Shown: positions 51,877 through 60,242 of the stretch, in pieces
Position numbering within the stretch: the first letter of the stretch is position 1
Layout: every line of letters starts with the position of its first letter
NCBI GenBank assembly: GCA_041398005.1
Contig: JAWKVP010000007.1
Location: forward strand, 118,522 to 182,521
Length of the DNA: 64,000 nucleotides
Source of the DNA: JAGREO01 sp020446285
Lineage (GTDB): Bacteria; Pseudomonadota; Alphaproteobacteria; Geminicoccales; Geminicoccaceae
Direction of reading: 5' to 3'
Position numbers and translations under genes: made by a program
The notes under the pieces: generated by a model
Told to the model about the DNA's origin: nothing
The model's input: the letters and a program-made list of their open reading frames with translations, nothing else
The model's database searches: none

Positions 51877-53092
51877 CGAGACCGAGACCCAGCATCTTGA
51901 AACCGGCACTGACCGTCAGATTGATCGAAAGCGAGGCGATGCAGCCGAGCGCCATGGCCCGTTCGGTGAGCGGCACCTCCGGCGAGACGAGCATGTAGCG
52001 GGCGGTCCCGGCAAGGCGCAGCAGGAGCGGTACGAGCAGGATGCTCCCGGCAAGACCGACCTTCATGAGCAGGTAGAAGGGGAAGATGTGGACGAACCGC
52101 CACTCCTGCCCCGCAAGCCCGAGCGGATGCACGATCGTGCCGCCCCAGCCCTTGCCGAAGAGGAAGAGATCGTATCCGGCCGTCATCTCCGACCAGACCG
52201 CCCGGATCTCCAGTTCGCGGCCATTGGCGAGGCCGACGGCCTGCTGCTTGTGTCCGATCAGTTCCACAAGTCCGGCAAGCCTGTCACCGAAGACGGCATA
52301 TCCCGCCACGAGCGCCGAGAGTGCGAGTGCCATGCCGAAGAGCGTCGCGAGCGAAATGCGGAACGAGCGCCCCATGCAGAAGAGGCCGACGATCACGAGC
52401 ACCGCGATCTGCGAGCGGATGACGGTCGCACCTATGGCGACCGCCGGGACCGTGGCGAGACAGGCTCCGGCGAGGATCAGTACCGGAGAACGGCTCTCGA
52501 TGATCGCCATGACGAAAAGTGCCAGACCGAAGGCGCCCGTGAACAGGACCGCAGGATCGAGAACGAAATAGTCGATGGATCCGAAATAGGTCTGTTCGCC
52601 GAACGTGTTCAGTGCGAAATCGCCCGACAGCAGGTGCCGGACGGCAAATCCGCTGCCCGCGACCAGGAGCGCGGAGGCGAGTGCCGGCACGAGCCATGAG
52701 GGGGTGGCGGTGCCGGCGACGACCAAAAGCGGCACGAGGAAATAGACCGCCGGGACGAGATCGCGGATCATGTCCTCGACGCGGTTGCCGCGAAGAAAGC
52801 CCGTGGCGAGCGGGACCACGAGGACGAGAACCACCACCATCAGGTCGGCGATGCCGCGATCCCGCCCGATGCCGCCGGGGATGGCGAGCGATGCGAGCTT
52901 GTGCAGGGCCCGCAGGCCGACCGTCGCGATCAGGAGCCCGCCAACCAGTACTTCACCCGCGCCGAACCGGTCGGGCGTGGGCGAACTGAGAAGGCCGTAG
53001 GTTGCGCCGAGGATGAGCCAGGGCAGGAACATGAGCGGCGGAAGCATGGATTCCGGCTCGCTGTCGCCATATGTCTGCCGTGCATGTGCCAT
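51614..53092 (-). CDS. Wzy-like O-antigen/exopolysaccharide polymerase
   Basis: A 492-residue protein with about 11-12 transmembrane segments. A larger periplasmic loop (YFGSIDYFVLDPAVL) and a late loop with GKGWGGTIVHPLG fit Wzy/O-antigen ligase proteins, which have little sequence conservation. The tail beyond about residue 415 is Pro/Arg-rich and overlaps the convergent GT2 gene by 263 bases in total. Last gene of the polysaccharide operon. The assignment rests on topology and context. Confidence 0.7.
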   Translation of the reverse strand: MAHARQTYGDSEPESMLPPLMFLPWLILGATYGLLSSPTPDRFGAGEVLVGGLLIATVGLRALHKLASLAIPGGIGRDRGIADLMVVVLVLVVPLATGFLRGNRVEDMIRDLVPAVYFLVPLLVVAGTATPSWLVPALASALLVAGSGFAVRHLLSGDFALNTFGEQTYFGSIDYFVLDPAVLFTGAFGLALFVMAIIESRSPVLILAGACLATVPAVAIGATVIRSQIAVLVIVGLFCMGRSFRISLATLFGMALALSALVAGYAVFGDRLAGLVELIGHKQQAVGLANGRELEIRAVWSEMTAGYDLFLFGKGWGGTIVHPLGLAGQEWRFVHIFPFYLLMKVGLAGSILLVPLLLRLAGTARYMLVSPEVPLTERAMALGCIASLSINLTVSAGFKMLGLGLVMALLLALFARRRTAPSPDLPPVLPDPAGPQEAAPDGARARPPRRIVPQVPPRSALHPPESDTRTPAGNGTQHPRVRRGNRAARNSA

Positions 53093-53107
53093 GGATTGCC
53101 TCGGTGA

Positions 53108-53902
53108 CTATGCCGGCTCATGCCGGGCAAAGCGCACACGGTCATAGACGTCAGGAAAGAGGCGGCGGAAGCCGATTGCCGAAAGCTGTGCCAGGCCGAT
53201 GGCGGCTGCCTTCCAGCGCGGCAGATCGAGTGCGTCATGCTTGGCTCTCGCCTGTTCGACCATGCCACGCAGGACATTGGTCGCCGAGGCGCCGCCGCGC
53301 TCGAAGACGCAGACAGGCAGGTCGATCCGCTCGAAGGGAACGCCGTCCCGCCACATGCCCGCGACCAGTCCGTAGTCGGCGGCGATCGAAAGCGTGGTAT
53401 CGTAGCGATAGGGTGCTATCGCGTCGCGGCCGAACAGCATCGCCTGATGATGGGCGAACAGTCCGAAGGGCAGGCTTTCGGGTCGGCGGGCCCGCTTGAA
53501 CAGCAGCCTGCCATCGGCCGAAGGTTCGAGCGCGTCGCCGTAGAAGAGCGCGCCTGCGCGTGCCGGCGGTGGCAGTGCGCCGATGAAGCCGGCGAGGCTT
53601 TCGCACGAGGCGACGAGATCGCCGGCGTTGAGAAACCAGATCAGGTCGCCGCGGGCATGCCGGATTCCCTTGTTCATGGCATCGTAGATGCCCGTGTCCG
53701 GCTCGCTCGACGCACGGATCCAGCGCTCGTCGAACATGCTCGCGAAGGCTGCCGTTCCGTCGGTGGACGCACCATCGACAATGATCCATTCCAGATCCAG
53801 AAGTCGGGCGAGCGGGCGGATCGAGGCGGCCGTTCGGGCGAGCGCGCCCTGTGCATTGCGGACCGCCGTGACGATGGACAGCGCCGGTATCCTTGCGTTC
53901 AT
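53108..53902 (-). CDS. Family 2 glycosyltransferase (WcaA-like)
   Basis: A 264-residue GT-A transferase with LSIVTAVRNAQGAL, VDGASTDGT near 42 and SEPDTGIYDAMNKGI near 66, then LIWFLNAGDLV with the metal-binding Asp near 92. It probably adds one sugar to the repeat unit. It starts ten bases after the sulfotransferase gene and ends 15 before the polymerase gene. Confidence 0.9.
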   Translation of the reverse strand: MNARIPALSIVTAVRNAQGALARTAASIRPLARLLDLEWIIVDGASTDGTAAFASMFDERWIRASSEPDTGIYDAMNKGIRHARGDLIWFLNAGDLVASCESLAGFIGALPPPARAGALFYGDALEPSADGRLLFKRARRPESLPFGLFAHHQAMLFGRDAIAPYRYDTTLSIAADYGLVAGMWRDGVPFERIDLPVCVFERGGASATNVLRGMVEQARAKHDALDLPRWKAAAIGLAQLSAIGFRRLFPDVYDRVRFARHEPA

Positions 53903-53912
53903 GCCGTGGTCC

Positions 53913-54893
53913 TCAGATCATGCCGAACTGGCGTCCGCGCTCGCGACCGCTCAGGCGTTTCGCGAAGCGGCGCAGCGGATATTCGAGATGCAGTCCATGA
54001 AAGGCGTGGGCGTAGCCACGGCAGGCGAGATCGCCGAGCCATTCCTTCGGCCGGAAACACGGTTGCAGCGATGCGAGGTCGAGATCGCCGGCATCGTATC
54101 CCATGAAGGCCAGTCGCTCCGCTCCGAGTGCTGCGAGATAGCGCTTCGACCAGCGCCGGCGCAGGGGCCCGCGCAGGCGTTGCCGCCAGCCGGTGAGCCG
54201 GATGCCGTCATCGAGGCTCTGCATGGCATTCGATTTGCTGTCGCCCATCAGTCCCGGTGCAAGCCCGGAGCGTGCCGGATCGAGCATCGCCGGATCGAAG
54301 TCGAGACCGAGATGCCCAAAGATCCGTTCGAGGACCGCATCCCGGTCCCGCACGAGATCCTCGTAGCGCACGCAAAGGGCGCGATCGCCGAGTTTTCGGG
54401 CAAGATCGACGAGACGCGGCCATCCCTCGAGGAGGTCGATATCGAAGCGTGGCACGAGCCAGCGATCGCCGGAAAGCTCCAGCATCGAGGACAGGACGGA
54501 GAGAGGATTGCGCCACAGGAAGATCAGCTTCGCATCGGGGAAGATGCGGACGATGTCCTCGGCGACGAGGGCATAGCGCGGCGTCTTGTCGAGGAAGTAG
54601 CGCTCGCCGTTCGGCGTTGCGGCTTCATGGACCCGCCCGGCGAAGGCCCGCACGGCGGCGTCGAACACGGCCTCGCCGTCATCGAGCCGGCCGAACAGTT
54701 CGCCAAGCGCCTTGCCGCATGTGTCCTGCCAGTATTCCGAGCTGATGCCGCGTCGGCGGCGCATGTAGATGAGCGGAAGGAGGAACCATGGTTCGTTGAG
54801 CGTGGCGATCTCGTCATGACAGCCGATCAGCCGTTGCAGCCAGGTCGAACCGCCGCGCGGCATGGACAGGAGGAAGACGGGCGTCGGGGTCAT
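53913..54893 (-). CDS. Sulfotransferase in the polysaccharide operon
   Basis: A 326-residue PAPS-dependent sulfotransferase. The phosphosulfate loop FLLSMPRGGSTWLQRLIG is at the N-terminus and the 3'-phosphate motif LIFLWRNPLSVLSSMLE near 125. VRYEDLVRDRDAVLERIF is near 178. ATG 54893 overlaps the flippase stop by four bases, which settles the start. Operon position argues that it sulfates the polysaccharide or its lipid-linked unit. Confidence 0.9.
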   Translation of the reverse strand: MTPTPVFLLSMPRGGSTWLQRLIGCHDEIATLNEPWFLLPLIYMRRRRGISSEYWQDTCGKALGELFGRLDDGEAVFDAAVRAFAGRVHEAATPNGERYFLDKTPRYALVAEDIVRIFPDAKLIFLWRNPLSVLSSMLELSGDRWLVPRFDIDLLEGWPRLVDLARKLGDRALCVRYEDLVRDRDAVLERIFGHLGLDFDPAMLDPARSGLAPGLMGDSKSNAMQSLDDGIRLTGWRQRLRGPLRRRWSKRYLAALGAERLAFMGYDAGDLDLASLQPCFRPKEWLGDLACRGYAHAFHGLHLEYPLRRFAKRLSGRERGRQFGMI

Positions 54894-56278
54894 GACGAGG
54901 ACCGCGGCGCCGGTGCGGCATTGATGAGGAGGCCGCATGCGAAAATGCTAGTCGAGAGGTTGCGGTGCCGGCTGGCGAACAGGGTCAGGTGAACATTCCA
55001 TGCAACCAGCGAGAGGGCGGTGGCCATGGCCGCTCCCTCGGCACCGAAGACGGGTATGAGAGCGGCGTTGAGGAGGATGTTGATGCCGGTGCATGCGGCG
55101 AAGGTCGCGGCCACCCGGCGCTCGGCTCCCGAGTACTGGAGGACCATGGCGACCGGGCCGCACAGCACGCTGACCACCTGCCCGATCACGAGGATGGAGA
55201 GAGTGGCGGCACCCGGGGCGAACCGGTCGCCGAAGACGAGGGTGAGGATCGCCTCCGGGGAGATCAAGAGGGCGAAGGCTATGGGGAGGGTCAGGGCGGT
55301 GGTGCACAGGGTGACGAACGAGACGAGCCGCTGCAATTGCTCGTCCTTGCCCTGGGCGGCGAAGGCCGCCACGCGCGGGGCGAGTGGATGAAGAAAGGCC
55401 GCGAGCACGACGGTCGCGACCACAGCCGCGAGGCTCGCGGCACGGTAGAGGCCCGCAGCGTCATCGCCGCGAATGAGCGCCAGCATGACCAGATCCGCAT
55501 GCGTCATGACCGTTCCGGCAATGCCAGCGGCGAGAAGTGGCCAGCAGATCGAACGCCATTCGCTGCTTCTTTCCGCCCTTGCCTTCACGCCGTGGAGGTG
55601 TCTCGTCGTGCGATAAACGAGACAGAGCGCGACCGCACAGCCAAGCATGATCGAAAGGGCCTGCGAAAACAGGACCGTGCGCACCTCGAACACCACGTCG
55701 AATGCGACAAATATGCCAAGCGCAATGACCAGCAGTCCGTTGCGGCCGATGAGATCGGGCAGAACCGCCAGAATGGGGGCACTGAATGCGCGCAATACGC
55801 CGCTCGCGCACATGATGAGCACGAAGGGAACGAGACAGAGGGCGACGGCGAGGGCATGGAACGGCAGGGTGAGACCGAGGGTCGAGGCGCCTGCCCAAAG
55901 CGCGAGGAGGACCAGCGCGCCGGCGGCAGCAGCGGTACCTCCGGTCACCAGCGACCAGCGTACCGCCGCGGCCACGGCCGCCTCGTCATCCCTTGCGAGG
56001 CATGACTGGACGATGCGGACGATGCCTTGCGGAATGCCGAATGACAGGGGAAGCGATGCGAGGATCAGCAACGCCATGGTCGCGGAGAACGCGCCCAGTC
56101 CTTCCGGCCCCAGATGCCTCGCGAGAAGCGTGGTCGTCGTGAACATGAGGCAGGCGCTGACCCCGCGGAGTGCCAGCACATACAATGCCTGGGTCAGCAA
56201 CACCTCGCCGACCAGCTCGCGCAGGCGCGACAGCAGAAGTTGCGGCCATCGGGTTTCGGGATTTCCTGTTTCCGTCAT
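54890..56278 (-). CDS. Wzx-like polysaccharide flippase
   Basis: A 462-residue protein with 12 to 14 transmembrane helices of the MOP superfamily (LGPEGLGAFSATMALLILASLP near 55; AAGLYRAASLAAVVATVVLAAFLHPLAPRVA in the second half). It would move the undecaprenyl-linked repeat unit across the inner membrane. It begins 13 bases after the WcaF-like gene and overlaps the sulfotransferase start. Confidence 0.87.
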   Translation of the reverse strand: MTETGNPETRWPQLLLSRLRELVGEVLLTQALYVLALRGVSACLMFTTTTLLARHLGPEGLGAFSATMALLILASLPLSFGIPQGIVRIVQSCLARDDEAAVAAAVRWSLVTGGTAAAAGALVLLALWAGASTLGLTLPFHALAVALCLVPFVLIMCASGVLRAFSAPILAVLPDLIGRNGLLVIALGIFVAFDVVFEVRTVLFSQALSIMLGCAVALCLVYRTTRHLHGVKARAERSSEWRSICWPLLAAGIAGTVMTHADLVMLALIRGDDAAGLYRAASLAAVVATVVLAAFLHPLAPRVAAFAAQGKDEQLQRLVSFVTLCTTALTLPIAFALLISPEAILTLVFGDRFAPGAATLSILVIGQVVSVLCGPVAMVLQYSGAERRVAATFAACTGINILLNAALIPVFGAEGAAMATALSLVAWNVHLTLFASRHRNLSTSIFACGLLINAAPAPRSSS

Positions 56279-56291
56279 GCTTGCCGGTCCT

Positions 56292-56906
56292 TCATTTCGT
56301 GGACTGGATCATTGTGCAGCCGCAGCCGATCACGGTTCCGGGCGCAATGTCGGTTCCCGGTGGCAGGATCGAGAAGGCGCCGATCCATGATCCGGCACCG
56401 ACGCGCACGGGTTGGCAGAAGAATGAAAAACAAGTGTCGTTCCAGTCGTGATTGCCGGTGAAGAGACGCGCACCCTGGCTGATGCAGACATGCGACCCGA
56501 TCTCGACCGCGCAGTGATTGTCGATCCAGCTCATTTCGCCGATCCAGACATGATCGCCGATATCGAGAAACCATGGATACTTGATGGCCACGCGGGGCTT
56601 GATGACGAGCCCCGTGCCGACCCGCGCGCCGAAGAGGCGGAGGATGCGCGCCTTGAGCGACGAGGGCAGGAGGCCGAAAAGACTGCTCTCGAAGATGAGC
56701 GCATTGACCAGATACCACGCCATCCGCCATGCCAGCGGGCGATTGCCTTCGATGACCGGCCGACGGTAGATCGAGAGATCATGCGTCGCGATGAGCCGCC
56801 GGCGTTCGCCGTTCTGCAGCATGACCCGCGGATATCCCCGATCGCCGACGATGGCGGGTGATGCCGGTCTGGCGGTTTGCCGGTCGGCAAGTGCGGTTGC
56901 GTTCAT
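56292..56906 (-). CDS. WcaF-like acetyltransferase (left-handed beta-helix)
   Basis: A 204-residue enzyme with hexapeptide repeats from about 95 (VGTGLVIKPRVAIKYPW, IGDHVWIGEMSWIDN, IGSHVCISQGARLFTGNHD). The last element includes the catalytic-type His and resembles WcaF/NodL acetyltransferases of colanic acid synthesis. It probably O-acetylates the polysaccharide. ATG 56906 overlaps the stop of the GT4 gene by four bases. Confidence 0.88.
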   Translation of the reverse strand: MNATALADRQTARPASPAIVGDRGYPRVMLQNGERRRLIATHDLSIYRRPVIEGNRPLAWRMAWYLVNALIFESSLFGLLPSSLKARILRLFGARVGTGLVIKPRVAIKYPWFLDIGDHVWIGEMSWIDNHCAVEIGSHVCISQGARLFTGNHDWNDTCFSFFCQPVRVGAGSWIGAFSILPPGTDIAPGTVIGCGCTMIQSTK

Positions 56907-58168
56907 GCGGCATGCCTTTGTTCAGGGGGCTCGTGGAACGGTTCCCCATCCAGAATCCGCGACCAGCGGGCGAGGGCATGGTCGCGGCCGAGGATGCGCT
57001 CATGCACTGCGCGAAGCTGACTTTCGCCGGGCAGCGTGATCTCCCCCCGCAGGCAGCTCCGAAGGCGTTCGAGGGCCTCGTTCGGGCGGTCGACGGGAAG
57101 GACGATGCCGAGGTCGAGTTCGCGGATCAGCCTTGCCGTGGGTCCGAGCGGATCGCCGAGGAACAGGACCGGCCGCCCGGCGGCGACGATTCCGTAGATC
57201 TTCGATGGCAGGACCAGCCCCTCGCAGGCCGGATCGAGCGAGACGAGATGCATGTCCGGCAGTGACAGGGATCGTGCCAGCCCGGCCCGCGGCTGATGCG
57301 GCAGGAGCTTCAGCCGGTCACAGGGCAGACGATGCGCCAGTGCTGCGATCCGCTGCATGCCATGACCGCCACCGAAAAAGACCCAGGCGAGATCACGGCA
57401 GCCGAGGCTGTCCTCGACCAGCCGTGCCACCTCCGCTGCTGCATGTGCCCTGCCGAGATTGCCCGAATAGCCGACGATCTTCATTTGCTGAAGACCGAGT
57501 TCCCGGCGCAGGGGATTGTTCGCTGCCGGCACCGGCATGACGGTTTCGGGCGCCCAGTTGGGCGCGATCGCGATCCGCTCGCGTTCGATACCCTGGCGAA
57601 CGAGTGTTTCGGCCATGCCGTCACCGATCACCACGATCCGTTCCGCGCGGGCGATGGCGAGATTGCGCAAGCCACGGAGGATGCGGCCGATCATGGGAAT
57701 GCGGGCGGTCATGCCAAGGGCGATCGCGGTTTCCGGGAACAGGTCCTGACACCAGACATGCAGGCGCGCACCGCGCAGCCGTGCTGCGATCATGGCCACC
57801 AGCGGCAGGATCGGCGGGTCGGTCTTGGCGAGAAGGATGTCGCCCCGCCGCAGGAGTCCGGTCAGCACGAGGAGGGCGGATGCACAGAAGGTGAGATCGT
57901 CGATGATGCGGGCCGGCAGGAAGTGGCGGCCGAACCGTGTGCTCCACACGCGCAGGATTTCCACACCATCGAGCCGGTCGCGCGGAGCGAGTGCCGTCTC
58001 CTGCCGCGCATACAGGGAACGCCCGGCGATGACCGTGACCGGTTCGCCCTGACCTGCCCGATGTTCGAGAAGTTCCGTGAGCAGCTGTGCGGTCGCCGAT
58101 TCGTCCGGTCGATAGTAGCGATTGATGGCGACGAGCCGCCTTGCGGGGATGGCACGCGGAATGCTCAT
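56903..58168 (-). CDS. Family 4 glycosyltransferase (WcaI/WbuB-like)
   Basis: A 421-residue GT-B transferase. The N-terminal domain has INRYYRPDESATAQLLTEL, and LHVWCQDLFPETAIALG near 143 is typical of WcaI/WbuB. The C-terminal domain has KIVGYSGNLGRAHAAAEV near 230 and DMHLVSLDPACEGLVLPSKIYGIVAAGRPVLF near 310, with the donor-binding Glu. WcaI-type enzymes often transfer fucose or a related sugar. It is coupled by 4-base overlaps on both sides. Confidence 0.9.
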   Translation of the reverse strand: MSIPRAIPARRLVAINRYYRPDESATAQLLTELLEHRAGQGEPVTVIAGRSLYARQETALAPRDRLDGVEILRVWSTRFGRHFLPARIIDDLTFCASALLVLTGLLRRGDILLAKTDPPILPLVAMIAARLRGARLHVWCQDLFPETAIALGMTARIPMIGRILRGLRNLAIARAERIVVIGDGMAETLVRQGIERERIAIAPNWAPETVMPVPAANNPLRRELGLQQMKIVGYSGNLGRAHAAAEVARLVEDSLGCRDLAWVFFGGGHGMQRIAALAHRLPCDRLKLLPHQPRAGLARSLSLPDMHLVSLDPACEGLVLPSKIYGIVAAGRPVLFLGDPLGPTARLIRELDLGIVLPVDRPNEALERLRSCLRGEITLPGESQLRAVHERILGRDHALARWSRILDGEPFHEPPEQRHAA

Positions 58169-59163
58169 GCCCGGGCGAACTCGCGCTGCCGGCGTGCTGG
58201 AGGGGACAGGGATGCCTCATTGTCGAGATACCACCGGTAGGTCGAGGCGATGCCCTCTTCAAGCGGGATGCCCGGCTTCCAGCCCATGGCCTCGAGGCGG
58301 CTCGTGTCGAGGAGCTTGCGCGGCGTCCCGTCGGGTTTTCGCGGATCGGTCAGGATCCTGCCGTCGTAGCCGACGATCCGGGCGATGGTTCGGGCCAGCC
58401 CGAGAATGTCCAGATCCTTGCCCCAGCCGACATTGACGGGTTCGCTGCCCGAATAGTGGCGCAGGAGGTGCACGCAGGCGTCGGCGAGGTCGTCGACATG
58501 CATGAATTCGCGGCGCGGCGTACCGGTTCCCCAGATCGTGACGCTCGCAGCACCGTCGCGTCTGGCCTCGTGAAAGCGGCGCAGCAATGCGGCGAGGACA
58601 TGGCTCGTCTGCAGGTCGAAACTGTCCCCCGGCCCGTAGAGATTGGTCGGCATGGCCGAGATGAAATCGGCCGCATATTCCTGCCGGAAGGCCTCGCACA
58701 ATTTCAATCCGGCGATCTTGGCGAGGGCGTACCACTGGTTGGTGGGTTCGAGCGCACCGCTCAGCAGGGCATTCTCGCGGATCGGCTGTGCGGCATCCCT
58801 TGGATAGATGCAGGAGGAACCGAGAAAGAGGAGCTTGGACACGCCAGCCTCGAAGGCAGCGCGCATGACATTGAGCTCGATGAGCAGATTGTCCTCGAGG
58901 AAGGCGACCGGCCGGCTCGCATTGGCGAGAATGCCGCCGACACGGGCGGCGGCGAGAATGACGATATCGGGCGCATTGTCCCGCATCCATGCGTGCACGG
59001 CGGCCTGCGAGGTCAGATCCAGCCGGTCGCGGGTTGCGGTCAGGATCTCGACCGGTTCCGCTGCCAGCCGCCGGCAGAGTGCGGATCCGACCATACCCCG
59101 ATGTCCGGCGACGAAGATCCGCTGGCCGTGGAGCGGGAAGAGCTCGAACGCGAACGGGATCAT
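58165..59163 (-). CDS. fcl: GDP-L-fucose synthase
   Basis: Converts GDP-4-keto-6-deoxymannose to GDP-L-fucose with NADPH. It has 332 residues. The nucleotide loop is VAGHRGMVGSALCRRL near 15, the catalytic Ser is in LGSSCIYPRDAAQP near 112 and YALAKIAGLKL near 142 is the YxxxK pair. GPGDSFDLQTSHVL is near 175. It starts within the gmd stop (4-base overlap), and the two enzymes act in sequence. Confidence 0.95.
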   Translation of the reverse strand: MIPFAFELFPLHGQRIFVAGHRGMVGSALCRRLAAEPVEILTATRDRLDLTSQAAVHAWMRDNAPDIVILAAARVGGILANASRPVAFLEDNLLIELNVMRAAFEAGVSKLLFLGSSCIYPRDAAQPIRENALLSGALEPTNQWYALAKIAGLKLCEAFRQEYAADFISAMPTNLYGPGDSFDLQTSHVLAALLRRFHEARRDGAASVTIWGTGTPRREFMHVDDLADACVHLLRHYSGSEPVNVGWGKDLDILGLARTIARIVGYDGRILTDPRKPDGTPRKLLDTSRLEAMGWKPGIPLEEGIASTYRWYLDNEASLSPPARRQREFARA

Positions 59164-60242
59164 GCCGCGAACTCCGCAACCGGCCGCATCGGCTCCACGC
59201 TGCCGGTACGGCGAAGGGCCGACAGATCGGCTTCGACCATTTCCGCCACCAGCCGGTCGAAACCGGTCTTGTGGATCCAGCCGAGCCGTTCGCGCGCCCT
59301 GGTCGCATCACCGCGCAGATGGTCCACCTCGAGCGGGCGGAAATAGCGCGGATCGACCTGGACGAGCACGCGGTTGCCGCGGCGATCGATGCCGCGCTCG
59401 TCGATGCCTTCGCCGCGCCAGATGATCTCGCGTCCGACGATGGCAAAGGCACGCTCCACGAATTCCCGCACCGAATGGCATTCGCCTGTGGCAAGGACAT
59501 AGTCGTCGCCATGTCCGGCCTGCAGCATGCGCCACATGCCCTCGACGAAATCGCGGGCGTGGCCCCAGTCACGGCGGGCATCGAGATTGCCCACATGCAG
59601 GCAGTCCTGCATGCCGCATTCGATCGCTGCCACCGCACGGGTGATCTTGCGGGTGACGAAGGTCTCGCCGCGCATGGGGCTCTCGTGATTGAAGAGAATG
59701 CCGTTGCTGGCGTGAATGCCGTAGCCTTCGCGATAGTTGCGGGTGATCCAGTAGGCGTAGAGCTTGGCGGCGGCATAGGGTGACTGTGGCAGGAAGGGGG
59801 TGTCCTCCGACTGTGGTGCCGGTGCCTTGCCGAACAGTTCGGAGGTGCTTGCCTGATAGAAGCGGGTGGTGTCGTGAAGATCGAGGATACGGATCGCCTC
59901 GAGCAGCCTCAACGTGCCTATTCCGTCCGCATTGGCGGTATATTCGGGTGTATCGAAGCTCACCTGGACATGGCTCTGGGCGGCGAGATTGTAGATCTCG
60001 TCGGGGCGGACCTGCTGGACGATGCGGATGAGGTTGGTCGCGTCGGTGAGATCGCCGTGATGCAGGTGCAGGCGGATGTCGCGCTCGTGCGGATCTTCGT
60101 AGAGGTCGTCGATACGCGCGGTGTTGAAGGAGGAGCTGCGACGCTTGATGCCGTGCACCTCGTAGCCCTTGTCGAGCAGGAGGCGGGCGAGATAGGCGCC
60201 GTCCTGACCGGTGATGCCGGAAATGAGAGCCGTTCTGGTCAT
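59160..60242 (-). CDS. gmd: GDP-mannose 4,6-dehydratase
   Basis: Makes GDP-4-keto-6-deoxymannose from GDP-mannose. It has 360 residues. Motifs are ALISGITGQDGAYLARLL, RRSSSFNTARID near 38, SHVQVSFDTPEYTA near 88, STSELFGKAP near 125 and YAAAKLYAYW near 150. A long C-terminal domain keeps NHESPMRGETFVTRKIT. ATG 60242 overlaps the upstream stop by four bases, so the longer open frame to 60578 is not coding. Confidence 0.96.
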   Translation of the reverse strand: MTRTALISGITGQDGAYLARLLLDKGYEVHGIKRRSSSFNTARIDDLYEDPHERDIRLHLHHGDLTDATNLIRIVQQVRPDEIYNLAAQSHVQVSFDTPEYTANADGIGTLRLLEAIRILDLHDTTRFYQASTSELFGKAPAPQSEDTPFLPQSPYAAAKLYAYWITRNYREGYGIHASNGILFNHESPMRGETFVTRKITRAVAAIECGMQDCLHVGNLDARRDWGHARDFVEGMWRMLQAGHGDDYVLATGECHSVREFVERAFAIVGREIIWRGEGIDERGIDRRGNRVLVQVDPRYFRPLEVDHLRGDATRARERLGWIHKTGFDRLVAEMVEADLSALRRTGSVEPMRPVAEFAA